From positions 1 to 33,440 of the forward strand of contig JAEZDN010000149.1 in the NCBI GenBank assembly GCA_023433275.1: a stretch of 33,440 nucleotides of DNA, read 5' to 3'. Position numbers and translations under genes: made by a program. The notes beneath the pieces are model-generated. The model had not been told where the DNA came from. It was given only the letters and a program-made list of their open reading frames with translations, and ran no database searches. Below are positions 16,783 to 23,619 of the stretch, in pieces (within the stretch, counting starts at the first letter, position 1; every line of letters starts with the position of its first letter). The stretch is from Verrucomicrobiota bacterium (GTDB lineage: Bacteria; Verrucomicrobiota; Verrucomicrobiia; Opitutales; Opitutaceae).

Positions 16783-16807
16783 CAGACCCTAGATCCCAGA
16801 CCCTAAA
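16783..16807 (+). repeat. Short direct repeat in coxB-coxA gap (GACCCTAGATCC type)
   Basis: CAGACCCTAGATCC is followed by CAGACCCTAAA, an 11-14 base unit repeated in tandem just upstream of coxA. A near-identical motif occurs again at 18846-18874 upstream of coxC. Its function is unknown; it ends 17 bases before the coxA ATG, where a ribosome binding site would be expected, but no AGGAGG-like sequence is seen. Confidence 0.6.
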
Positions 16808-16824
16808 CCTTTCCGCATCTTCCC

Positions 16825-18834
16825 ATGGCCGAAGCCATCGCCAAATCCAACTACGCGGGCACCCCGCACGTCCCTGCCACGAAGCAGACATTCGAACTGT
16901 TTGCCCGACCGACCGCCAAGACCGGCCTCGTGGGCTGGCTGACCACGGTCGATCACAAGAAGATCGGCCTGATGTATGGCGGCTTCGCCATCCTCTTCTT
17001 CCTCATCGGCGGCCTCGAGGCCCTGATGATCCGCACCCAGCTCATGGTGCCGAACAACCGCTTCATCAGCGCCCAGCTCTACAACGAGCTGTTCACGATG
17101 CACGGCACCACGATGATCTTCCTCGCGGTCATGCCCCTGAACGCCGCGTTCTTCAACCTGCTCGTTCCCCTCATGATCGGCGCGCGTGACGTCGCCTTCC
17201 CCCGCCTCAACACGTTTTCCCTCTGGGTCTGGGTCGTCGGCGCCATCCTCCTGAACGTTGGCTGGATCTCGCACTTTGTCCCCGGCTGGAACTTCGGTGG
17301 CGCCCCGGACGTGGGCTGGTTCGGCTATGCCCCCCTCACCTCCAAGATTTTCACGCCTGACATCTCGACCGACCTCTGGGTGCTCGGCCTGCAGGTGCTC
17401 GGCGTCTCGTCGATCGTCGCCTCCCTGAACTTCATCGTCACGATCATCAACATGCGCGCCCCGGGCCTCACCATGATGCGCCTGCCGGTGTTCGTGTGGA
17501 TGACCCTCGTCACGAGCTTCCTGCTCATCCTCGCCCTCCCCGCCATCGCCATCGCCCTGGTGGAGGTGATGATGGACCGCAACTTCGGCACGAGCTTCTT
17601 CGAGGTGTCCGGCGGCGGCCAGCCGATCCTCTGGCAGCACCTCTTCTGGGTGTTCGGCCATCCCGAGGTGTACATCCTCATCCTGCCCCCCATGGGCTAC
17701 GTGTCGGAAATCCTGCCGACGTTCTCCCGCAAGCCCCTCTTCGGCTACCCGATCGTCGTCTTCTCGGGCGTCGCCATCGGCTTCATCGGTTTCGGCGTGT
17801 GGAGCCACCACATGTTCACCACGGGCATGGGCACGATCGCCACCGCGGCCTTCGCCCTGGCCACCATGGCCATCGCGGTGCCCACCGGCGTCAAGATCTT
17901 CAACTGGATCGGCACCCTCTGGGGCGGCCACATCGTCACCCGCGTCCCCATGATGTTCGCCCTCGGCTTCATCTGGATGTTCATGCTCGGTGGCTTCTCG
18001 GGCGTCATGCACGCCGCCGCCCCGGCCGACGCCCAGCAGCAGGACAGCTACTTCGTCATCGCTCATTTCCACTACGTGCTCATCGGCGGCGCCACCTTCG
18101 CGCTGCTCGCCGCCATCCACTACTGGTTTCCCAAGTTCTTCGGCCGGATGGTCCCCGAATTCTGGGGCAAGCTCTCCTTCTGGCTGATCTTCATCGGCTT
18201 CAACGCCACGTTCTTCCCGATGCACTTCCTCGGCCTGAACGGCATGCCCCGCCGCACCTGGACCTACGACGCCAACATGGGCTGGAACGAGGGCAACATG
18301 TTCGCCACCTACGGCGCGTACCTGCTCGGCGTGGGCATCTTCACCTACTTTGCCGTGCTGGTCTGGAGCTACTTCAAGGGCCAGCGATGCGGCAACGATC
18401 CGTGGGACGGCCGCACGCTCGAATGGTCCATCCCCTCGCCTCCGCCGGAGCACAACTTCGACGCCATCCCCACCGTGCACGCCCGTGACGGCTGGTGGTA
18501 CGAGAAGAACCACCGCGAGGAGATCGCGAAGGAACGCGCCGCTCACATCCAGGCGGAGGAAGCCCACGGCGGCATCCATATGCCCGACCAGTCGTGGTAT
18601 CCGCTGATCTCCTCGATCGGCCTCCTGATCGGCACGTACAACTTCGCCCAGCTCCGGTATCCGGTCGTGATGTTCGGCAACGAGGTCCTCTCCTCCCACC
18701 TGCCCCTCGCCATCGCCGGCGGCGTCATCATGGTGCTCGGCCTTTACCTCTGGTCCCTCGAGGGCCCGGGTGGCTATCACCTCCACATCGACAAGGACGG
18801 CAAAGTCACGGAATCCCGTGGCGGCGCCCACTAA
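16825..18834 (+). CDS. coxA: Cytochrome c oxidase subunit I
   Basis: This is the catalytic subunit that reduces O2 to water at the heme a3-CuB center and pumps protons. It has 669 residues. Key residues are H93 (low-spin heme ligand, MHGTTMIF), the HPEVY motif with H279 (CuB) cross-linked in the family to Y283, H328-H329 (CuB, SHHMFTTG), and H414/H416 in HFHY (heme a3 and a). The Glu of HPEVY and the Asn/Asp/Asn set in FFNLLVPLMIGARDVAFPRLN-like sequence indicate an intact D-channel, an A1-type oxidase. About 12 core helices are followed by a charged loop and two further hydrophobic segments (about 585-650), longer than the minimal subunit. It follows coxB by 67 bases. Confidence 0.96.
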   Translation: MAEAIAKSNYAGTPHVPATKQTFELFARPTAKTGLVGWLTTVDHKKIGLMYGGFAILFFLIGGLEALMIRTQLMVPNNRFISAQLYNELFTMHGTTMIFLAVMPLNAAFFNLLVPLMIGARDVAFPRLNTFSLWVWVVGAILLNVGWISHFVPGWNFGGAPDVGWFGYAPLTSKIFTPDISTDLWVLGLQVLGVSSIVASLNFIVTIINMRAPGLTMMRLPVFVWMTLVTSFLLILALPAIAIALVEVMMDRNFGTSFFEVSGGGQPILWQHLFWVFGHPEVYILILPPMGYVSEILPTFSRKPLFGYPIVVFSGVAIGFIGFGVWSHHMFTTGMGTIATAAFALATMAIAVPTGVKIFNWIGTLWGGHIVTRVPMMFALGFIWMFMLGGFSGVMHAAAPADAQQQDSYFVIAHFHYVLIGGATFALLAAIHYWFPKFFGRMVPEFWGKLSFWLIFIGFNATFFPMHFLGLNGMPRRTWTYDANMGWNEGNMFATYGAYLLGVGIFTYFAVLVWSYFKGQRCGNDPWDGRTLEWSIPSPPPEHNFDAIPTVHARDGWWYEKNHREEIAKERAAHIQAEEAHGGIHMPDQSWYPLISSIGLLIGTYNFAQLRYPVVMFGNEVLSSHLPLAIAGGVIMVLGLYLWSLEGPGGYHLHIDKDGKVTESRGGAH

Positions 18835-18845
18835 TTCGCCCGCCC

Positions 18846-18874
18846 CAGATCCGAGACCCTAGATCCAAGACCCA
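18846..18874 (+). repeat. Short direct repeat in coxA-coxC gap (GACCCTAGATCC type)
   Basis: AGATCCGAGACCCTAGATCC is followed by AAGACCC. It repeats the motif found upstream of coxA (16783-16807) and ends 7 bases before the coxC ATG. No purine-rich ribosome binding site is visible. Confidence 0.6.
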
Positions 18875-18881
18875 ATCACCC

Positions 18882-19715
18882 ATGAGCAGTCACGCGGCCA
18901 CTGGCGCCATCGATCATCATCACGACCACACGACGTCGACCGGCATTCCGAACAAGAAGCTCCTTTGGTGGGCCTTCCTCGCCTCGGACTGCATGTTCTT
19001 TGGCGCCCTGATCTCGACGCACCTCGTCTATCGCCTCAATCCGCCCCCGGGCAACGCCGAGCCCACGCGCGTCTTCAACATCGAGCTCACGTCCTTCTCG
19101 ACGTTCATCCTGCTCATGTCGTCCCTCCTCATGGCGCTCGCCGTGAACGCCATCCAGCGGGGCAACATCAAGAGCACGCGCACCATGCTGCTCGGCACGA
19201 TGTTCTTCGGCTGCATCTTCCTCGGCGGCCAGGTTTATGAATTCGAGCACTTCGTGCACGCCCAGGGCATGACGCTCTCGAACAGCATCTTCGGCTCCAC
19301 GTTCTACACCCTGACCGGCACCCACGGCACCCACGTCGCCATCGGCGTCCTGCTCCTGGGCATGATGTACGTGCGCTCCTTCAAGCCCACCCACGGCAAC
19401 GGCCTGCTCAGGAATTTCATCCACCTCACCGCAGTCTGCACGGTGATGGCCGTTTCCTTCATCGTCCTCGTCCCGGGCGGCATTGAGATCATCTACGGCC
19501 TCTCCCCGGTCGAATTCCTCAAGCATTCCGCCATCCCCCTCGCCGTCGGCGCCGCGGCCCTCGCCCTCACCTTCTGGATGGGTCGCGACACCGGGGCCGT
19601 CGAGTTCGGCGAGAAGAACGCCGGCGACGTCGAGGCGATCGGCCTCTACTGGCACTTCGTCGACATCGTCTGGATCATCATCTTCACCGCCGTCTACCTC
19701 CTGGAGTACCTCTGA
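18882..19715 (+). CDS. coxC: Cytochrome c oxidase subunit III
   Basis: Subunit III is a membrane protein stabilising subunit I in heme-copper oxidases. The product has 277 residues with a His-rich N terminus (DHHHDHT, residues 11-17) and about seven hydrophobic segments. Family features are WWAFLASDCMFFGALISTHLVYR, FYTLTGTHGTHVAIGVLLL and the C-terminal GLYWHFVDIVWIIIFTAVYLLEYL. The start at 18882 was preferred over a longer frame that begins inside coxA. It lies in the cox operon, 47 bases after coxA. Confidence 0.94.
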   Translation: MSSHAATGAIDHHHDHTTSTGIPNKKLLWWAFLASDCMFFGALISTHLVYRLNPPPGNAEPTRVFNIELTSFSTFILLMSSLLMALAVNAIQRGNIKSTRTMLLGTMFFGCIFLGGQVYEFEHFVHAQGMTLSNSIFGSTFYTLTGTHGTHVAIGVLLLGMMYVRSFKPTHGNGLLRNFIHLTAVCTVMAVSFIVLVPGGIEIIYGLSPVEFLKHSAIPLAVGAAALALTFWMGRDTGAVEFGEKNAGDVEAIGLYWHFVDIVWIIIFTAVYLLEYL

Positions 19716-19812
19716 TCCAATCGTTCTCGTTCTCCTAATCCTAATCGTTCTCTGCCTTCCGTCCCTCCCAATCCCGAGATTAAGAGAACGATAGCGAGAA
19801 CGAGAAAGATCC
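19714..19812. repeat. Large inverted repeat between coxC and coxD (TCGTTCTCG type)
   Basis: The left arm (about 19714-19753) is pyrimidine-rich with repeated TCGTTCTC. The right arm (about 19777-19812) is its inverted counterpart with GAGAACGA repeats, ending AAAGATCC opposite GGATC at the left edge after inversion. The arms could pair in mRNA into a long interrupted hairpin. It begins at the coxC stop codon and ends 20 bases before the coxD start. Confidence 0.75.
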
Positions 19813-19831
19813 ACCACCTTCAATCCGCACC

Positions 19832-20188
19832 ATGTCCGCTCCCGCCATCACCACCGCCGACGCCGGCCACCACGAGCCGAGCAAGTTCCATTTCTACATC
19901 CAGGTCGCCATGGTCCTCTCCGTGGTCACGGGCATCGAGGTCGTCCTGATCTACCTCCCGCTCGCCAAATGGTTCGTGGTGACCACGCTGCTGGTTCTTT
20001 CCGCCGGCAAGTTCCTCGCCGTTATCTTCTACTTCATGCACCTCCGGTGGGACAAGGTGTTCTGCACGATCCTGTTTTTCATCGGGCTCGTGCTGGCCGG
20101 CGGCACGATGTGGGCGTTGCTCCAGCTCTTCGGCGCCGATGCCAGCCACCCGCTCAGCGCCGCCCCCGTGGGTCTGCTGCGCTTCTGA
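19832..20188 (+). CDS. coxD: Cytochrome c oxidase subunit IV (prokaryotic type)
   Basis: This is a small accessory subunit of the caa3 oxidase. The 118-residue product has three hydrophobic helices (about 23-45, 50-70 and 78-100). It resembles COX4_pro-type proteins, with HFYIQVAMVLSVVTGIEV near the start, AGKFLAVIFYFMHLRWD in the second helix, and a short C-terminal helix. Its position after coxC and before a strong terminator supports the call. It may aid CuB incorporation and assembly, as inferred for the family. Confidence 0.88.
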   Translation: MSAPAITTADAGHHEPSKFHFYIQVAMVLSVVTGIEVVLIYLPLAKWFVVTTLLVLSAGKFLAVIFYFMHLRWDKVFCTILFFIGLVLAGGTMWALLQLFGADASHPLSAAPVGLLRF

Positions 20189-20208
20189 GCACGGCCACCT
20201 CCCTTCCG

Positions 20209-20236
20209 AAGCCGCGACGCCCGTCGCGGCTTTTTT
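20209..20236 (+). terminator. Intrinsic terminator after coxD
   Basis: A GC-rich stem (20211-20218 with 20223-20230; the flanking AA and TT also pair) with a 4-base loop is followed by six T residues (20231-20236). It lies 20 bases after the coxD stop, ending the coxBACD transcript and separating ctaG, which needs its own promoter or readthrough. Confidence 0.88.
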
Positions 20237-20248
20237 GTGTCCCCACCC

Positions 20249-20331
20249 AGACACGAATGTCACGAATCTTCACGAATCTCGATCTGGCAATGATCGGCTT
20301 CTCTTCGTGCAAATTCGGACAATTCGTGTCT
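20249..20331. repeat. Inverted repeat pair, CACGAAT family
   Basis: The left arm (20249-20284) begins AGACACGAAT and contains three CACGAAT copies. The right arm (20292-20331) is its inverted relative, ending ATTCGTGTCT. The element fills the gap between the coxD terminator and ctaG and ends 13 bases before the ctaG start. Confidence 0.75.
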
Positions 20332-20344
20332 CCTCTTCTGGCCC

Positions 20345-21190
20345 ATGATTGATTGGACTCACTGGCACAATGAACCGCTGCTCATCGGCGGGCTCATCTT
20401 CCTCGGTTGGCTCTACGCCATCCTGACCGGCCCGTTGCGCCAAAATCTCGCCCCCGGGGAGCCCTACCCGCGCCGTCAGGCCATCCGATTCTACGCGGCG
20501 CTGGTGATCTTCTATCTCGCCGTTGGCTCCCCGCTCGACCAGCTCGGCGAGCGATTCCTGTTGAGCGCGCACATGCTGCAGCACCAGCTCATCATCTACC
20601 CCGCGGCCATCCTGATGCTGCTGGGCCTCCCCGACTGGCTCGTGCGGCCCATCACGGGCCGTCCCGGCCTGCGCCCCATCCTCCGCGTGCTCACGCATCC
20701 CCTGGTCTGCGGCTTCCTCTACACCGCCATTCTCACCGGCTGGCACATGCCGCTGCTCTACGACCTGGCCCTGCAAAACCGCCCCATCCACATCCTCGAG
20801 CATTTCACCATGTTCGGGGCCGCCCTGTTCTATTGGTGGCCTTTGTTGAGCCCGTCTCGCGAGTACCCGCCCATTCCCTATGGCTGGCAAATGCTCTACC
20901 TGATGGCCGTGCTGATCGGCATGACCCCGGTTTTTGCCTACATCACCTTCTCCCAGGACGTGCTTTATCCCACCTATGAGTTCGCTCCGCGCATCACGAG
21001 CCTCAGCGCCGCCGCCGACCAGCTGCTGGCCGGCGCCATGATGAAACTTGTCGGCATGAGTGTCGCCGGGCTCGCCTTTGCGGTCAGCTTCTACCGCTGG
21101 TACCAGATGGCGGAAAAAAGAAACCCGGCGCTCGGGAAACGCCGGTCGCCGGACACGAAAAAGGCGCTCGCCGGCAGCGAGCGCCCGTAA
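20345..21190 (+). CDS. ctaG: CtaG-type cytochrome oxidase assembly membrane protein
   Basis: The 281-residue protein has about seven membrane helices and belongs to the Caa3_CtaG family (PF09678, Bacillus type, unrelated to Cox11/CtaG of proteobacteria). Diagnostic segments are RFYAALVIFYLAVGSPLDQLGE, LLSAHMLQHQLIIYPAAILMLLGLP, LTGWHMPLLYDLAL and HILEHFTMFGAALFYWWPLL. Several His residues (HMLQH, WHMP, LEH) suggest metal handling. The family is required for active caa3 oxidase, probably by supporting CuA or CuB formation. The charged C-terminal tail, about residue 256 onward, is encoded by DNA that forms hairpin terminators for convergent cysK. Confidence 0.9.
   Translation: MIDWTHWHNEPLLIGGLIFLGWLYAILTGPLRQNLAPGEPYPRRQAIRFYAALVIFYLAVGSPLDQLGERFLLSAHMLQHQLIIYPAAILMLLGLPDWLVRPITGRPGLRPILRVLTHPLVCGFLYTAILTGWHMPLLYDLALQNRPIHILEHFTMFGAALFYWWPLLSPSREYPPIPYGWQMLYLMAVLIGMTPVFAYITFSQDVLYPTYEFAPRITSLSAAADQLLAGAMMKLVGMSVAGLAFAVSFYRWYQMAEKRNPALGKRRSPDTKKALAGSERP
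21114..21145 (-). terminator. Distal terminator hairpin for cysK inside ctaG
   Basis: On the minus strand a 6-bp CCGGCG/CGCCGG stem (21125-21130 with 21140-21145) is followed by a T-rich run, TTTCTTTTTT (21114-21123). It lies downstream of the stronger hairpin at 21158-21185 and within the coding sequence of convergent ctaG. Confidence 0.55.
21158..21185 (-). terminator. Intrinsic terminator of cysK overlapping the ctaG 3' end
   Basis: On the minus strand a perfect 9-bp stem (21163-21171 with 21177-21185, 5-base loop) is followed by five T residues (21158-21162). On the plus strand the same bases encode the last residues of CtaG, with its stop codon at 21188-21190. Confidence 0.75.
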
Positions 21191-21213
21191 GGCCGGAATC
21201 CTGCGGTCCAACG

Positions 21214-21240
21214 GTAGGGGCGCAGACTTGCTGCGCCCTG
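21214..21240. repeat. REP-like hairpin, GTAGGGGCG type
   Basis: The head GTAGGGGCG is followed by a perfect 8-bp stem (21218-21225 with 21231-21238, 5-base loop). It matches the element at 165-189. It lies in the convergent gap between ctaG and cysK. Confidence 0.65.
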
Positions 21241-21276
21241 AGGCATGCGCCGCGATGGGCCGGAAGGCTGCGCGGC

Positions 21277-22257
21277 TCAGGTCGCCGGCGCGAGCAGGTC
21301 GTCGATGGGGTCGCTCTCGACATTTACATCGGCGAACAACCAGGACGACAGGTAACGCTCCGCCCCCGAGGGGATGATCGCCACGATCTGCTTGCCCTTG
21401 TTTTCCGGACGCTTCGAAAGCTGGATCGCAGCCCAGACGGCGGCGCCCGAGGAAATGCCGATCGGGATGCCATCGAGGCTGTTCACCTGCTTCGAGATCG
21501 GGGCGGAATCCGTTTCCTTCACCCGAATCACCTCGTCGTAGATCTTCGTGTTCAGGATCGAGGGCACGAAACCCGCACCCAAGCCCTGCAACTTGTGCGG
21601 ACCCGGCGCGCCGCCCGAGAGCACCGGGGACGCATCGGGCTCGAGCGCCACGACCTGCAGGCCGGGCTTGCGGGGCTTCAACACCTCACCGACGCCAGTG
21701 ATGGTGCCGCCGGTGCCGATGCCCGAGACAATGATGTCCACCTTGCCATCCGTATCGCGCCAGATCTCCTCGGCGGTGGTGCGACGATGGACCGCCGGGT
21801 TGGACGGGTTGGCAAACTGCTGGAGGATCACCGCACCGGGGATCTTGGCCTGCAGTTCCTCCGCCTTCGCGATGGCGCCCTTCATGCCCTTCGGCCCCTC
21901 GGTCAGGAACACGCGCGCGCCGAGGATCTTCAGGATCTTGCGCCGCTCGATCGTCATCGTCTCAGGCATCGTGAGGATCAACTTCATGCCCTTGGCCGCG
22001 GCCACGAAGGCCAGCGCGATGCCGGTGTTGCCGGACGTCGGCTCGATCAGGACGGTGTCCTTGGTGATCTTGCCCGACTTCAACGCGTCATCGATCATCG
22101 CAAACCCGATGCGATCCTTGACGCTCGACAGGGGATTGAAGAACTCGAGCTTCAGCAGGATCTCCGCCTGGGCCCCATGGGCGGCAGCGGTGCGGTTGAG
22201 CCGCACGAGGGGGGTGTTGCCGATGGTCTCGGTGATGTCATTGTATATCTTGGCCAT
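21277..22257 (-). CDS. cysK: Cysteine synthase A (O-acetylserine sulfhydrylase)
   Basis: This PLP enzyme makes L-cysteine from O-acetylserine and sulfide in the cytoplasm. It has 326 residues, near the family norm. The PLP lysine lies in SSVKDRIG, the substrate loop is TSGNTG, the phosphate-binding loop is GTGGT, and SSGAA occurs near the C terminus. NTPLVRLNR at the N terminus is typical. The gene is last in the minus-strand sulfate cluster, 76 bases after cysA. The product completes the path from sulfate uptake to cysteine, although the reductive genes are not in this window. Confidence 0.95.
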   Translation of the reverse strand: MAKIYNDITETIGNTPLVRLNRTAAAHGAQAEILLKLEFFNPLSSVKDRIGFAMIDDALKSGKITKDTVLIEPTSGNTGIALAFVAAAKGMKLILTMPETMTIERRKILKILGARVFLTEGPKGMKGAIAKAEELQAKIPGAVILQQFANPSNPAVHRRTTAEEIWRDTDGKVDIIVSGIGTGGTITGVGEVLKPRKPGLQVVALEPDASPVLSGGAPGPHKLQGLGAGFVPSILNTKIYDEVIRVKETDSAPISKQVNSLDGIPIGISSGAAVWAAIQLSKRPENKGKQIVAIIPSGAERYLSSWLFADVNVESDPIDDLLAPAT

Positions 22258-22333
22258 GATGATCGGGGGTTGTGGTTGATGGAAAATGTCCGGGTCCGGC
22301 CGGGCGGCAAATCACCCGCGCCTGTTTTTTCGG

Positions 22334-23386
22334 CTAGATCGCGTAATCGTCGGCGAAGGAGCGCGTCTGGCGCAGCCGGAGCAGCACCAGGTTGTTGAGC
22401 TTCAGGTCGAGGCGCGTGAGCTCGGCGCGCGAGATCTCGGCTTCAACGATCTCGCGGTTCTCCACCTGCTCCAGCGTGAGCCGCGCCTGCGGGCCGGCCG
22501 CGTGGATGTAGCGGAGCACCGCCGGAATGCCGGGCGCGTCCGCCTCATGGGGCACAACCTCGATGTCGTGGGGCCGCACGAATACCTGGCCGTTGCTGTG
22601 CATGCCGCTGGCGGGAATGGAGGGATTGCTGCCCGAAGTCAGCGACGCGGCGCGCAGCACGTTCACGTTGCCGAGGAATTGGTAAACGAACGGCGTGGCC
22701 GGACGGTCGTACACTTCCTGCGGTGTGCCCACCTGCTCGATCTTCGCCTGGTTCATGATCACCACGTCGTCGGAAATCTCCAGCGCCTCCTCCTGGTCAT
22801 GGGTCACGAAAAGCGTGGTCAGGTGGATCTCCTCGTGAAACTTGCGCAGCCAGCGCCGCAGTTCCTTGCGGACCTTGGCGTCGAGCGCGCCGAACGGTTC
22901 ATCGAGGAGCAGCACCTTGGGTTCGACCGCCAGCGCGCGCGCCAGGGCCACGCGCTGGCGCTGGCCGCCGGAAAGCTGGTTGGGCAGGCGCTCCGACAGG
23001 TTGTCGAGTTGGACCAGCTTGAGCAGCTTGTGCACGCGGTCGGCGATTTCAGGAGCGGGCGGCCGGTTCTTCCGGCGCACCTTGAGGCCGAAGGCGATGT
23101 TTTCAAACACCGTCATGTGCCGGAACAGGGCGTAATGTTGGAACACGAATCCGACCTTGCGCTTGCCCGCGGGCACGGCGGTGACGTCCTCGCCGTGGAA
23201 AAGAATCTTCCCACTGCCCTCGTCGGCATGCTCGAGACCCGCGATGATGCGGAGCAGCGTGGTCTTGCCCGAGCCCGAGGGGCCGAGCAGCGCGGTGAGT
23301 TTTCCGCTCTTCACCGACAGGCTGACATCGGCGAGCGCCGTGTACTGCCCGAAGGACTTGCTGATGTTGTTAACTTGAACGCTCAT
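22334..23386 (-). CDS. cysA: Sulfate/thiosulfate ABC transporter ATPase
   Basis: This is the energy-coupling ATPase of the CysTWA sulfate importer. The 350-residue product has a Walker A motif (GPSGSGKTT, about residues 35-43), the Q-loop in FVFQHYALF, the signature LSGGQRQRVALARAL, Walker B LLLDEPFGALD and the H-loop FVTHDQEEA. The region after about 235 is a TOBE-like regulatory domain (VFVRPHDIEV). It is separated from cysW by 233 bases containing repeats and a gene remnant, unlike the tight spacing of cysT-cysW. Confidence 0.94.
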   Translation of the reverse strand: MSVQVNNISKSFGQYTALADVSLSVKSGKLTALLGPSGSGKTTLLRIIAGLEHADEGSGKILFHGEDVTAVPAGKRKVGFVFQHYALFRHMTVFENIAFGLKVRRKNRPPAPEIADRVHKLLKLVQLDNLSERLPNQLSGGQRQRVALARALAVEPKVLLLDEPFGALDAKVRKELRRWLRKFHEEIHLTTLFVTHDQEEALEISDDVVIMNQAKIEQVGTPQEVYDRPATPFVYQFLGNVNVLRAASLTSGSNPSIPASGMHSNGQVFVRPHDIEVVPHEADAPGIPAVLRYIHAAGPQARLTLEQVENREIVEAEISRAELTRLDLKLNNLVLLRLRQTRSFADDYAI

Positions 23387-23397
23387 GGGCAGGGGAC

Positions 23398-23610
23398 GAA
23401 CTTTGAACGCTGAAAGCTGAAGGTTGAACGTCGAACGCTGAAGCCACCATCTTGAGTAAGGTCTATGGGCTGGTGCATGAGTTCAAAGTTCACTTGTCGC
23501 TCTCTTGGGCGGTTCGGATGCTCGCGACGAAAATACGGATGAGCTCGTCCAGAATCATAGTGGTCAGCCCTCATGGTTTCAAAGTTCAGCGTTTGACGTT
23601 CAAGATTTGA
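23398..23610. repeat. GAACG(C/T)TGAA repeat tracts flanking cysW-cysA gap
   Basis: The tract at about 23398-23442 is built from degenerate heptamers such as TGAACGC, TGAAAGC, TGAAGGT, TGAACGT and CGAACGC. The tract at about 23576-23610 carries the inverted sequence (TTTCAAAGTTCAGCG, GACGTTCAAG). The two tracts bracket a short remnant reading frame. The gap otherwise contains no gene that I can support. Confidence 0.6.
23490..23570 (-). pseudogene. Possible 3' remnant of a four-helix-bundle (S23-like) protein gene
   Basis: After an in-frame stop, the minus strand encodes a short segment containing MILDELIRIFVASIRTAQES and ends in DK at the stop codon 23490-23492. It resembles the C-terminal helix of the four-helix-bundle / 23S rRNA intervening-sequence protein family, which often ends DELIRIFVASI followed by TA and basic residues. 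The upstream part of such a gene is missing. The resemblance is from memory and the piece is short, so the call is tentative. It sits between inverted GAACG repeats in the cysW-cysA gap. Confidence 0.4.
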
Positions 23611-23619
23611 GGTTCGCCG

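Noticed and set aside
16789..18831. A 680-codon open frame on the minus strand across coxA
   Set aside because: It is the antisense shadow of coxA. It is rich in Asp, Glu, His and Gly without hydrophobic or domain structure, as expected for the complement of a high-GC membrane protein gene.
22258..22333. A possible regulatory leader between cysA and cysK
   Set aside because: Only weak GC pairing is visible; there is no riboswitch core, terminator or T tract that I can support.
23383..23574. A 63-codon minus-strand frame in the cysW-cysA gap
   Set aside because: It runs through the repeat tracts with low-complexity Arg/Ser content. A different frame in the same place shows the recognisable helix fragment.
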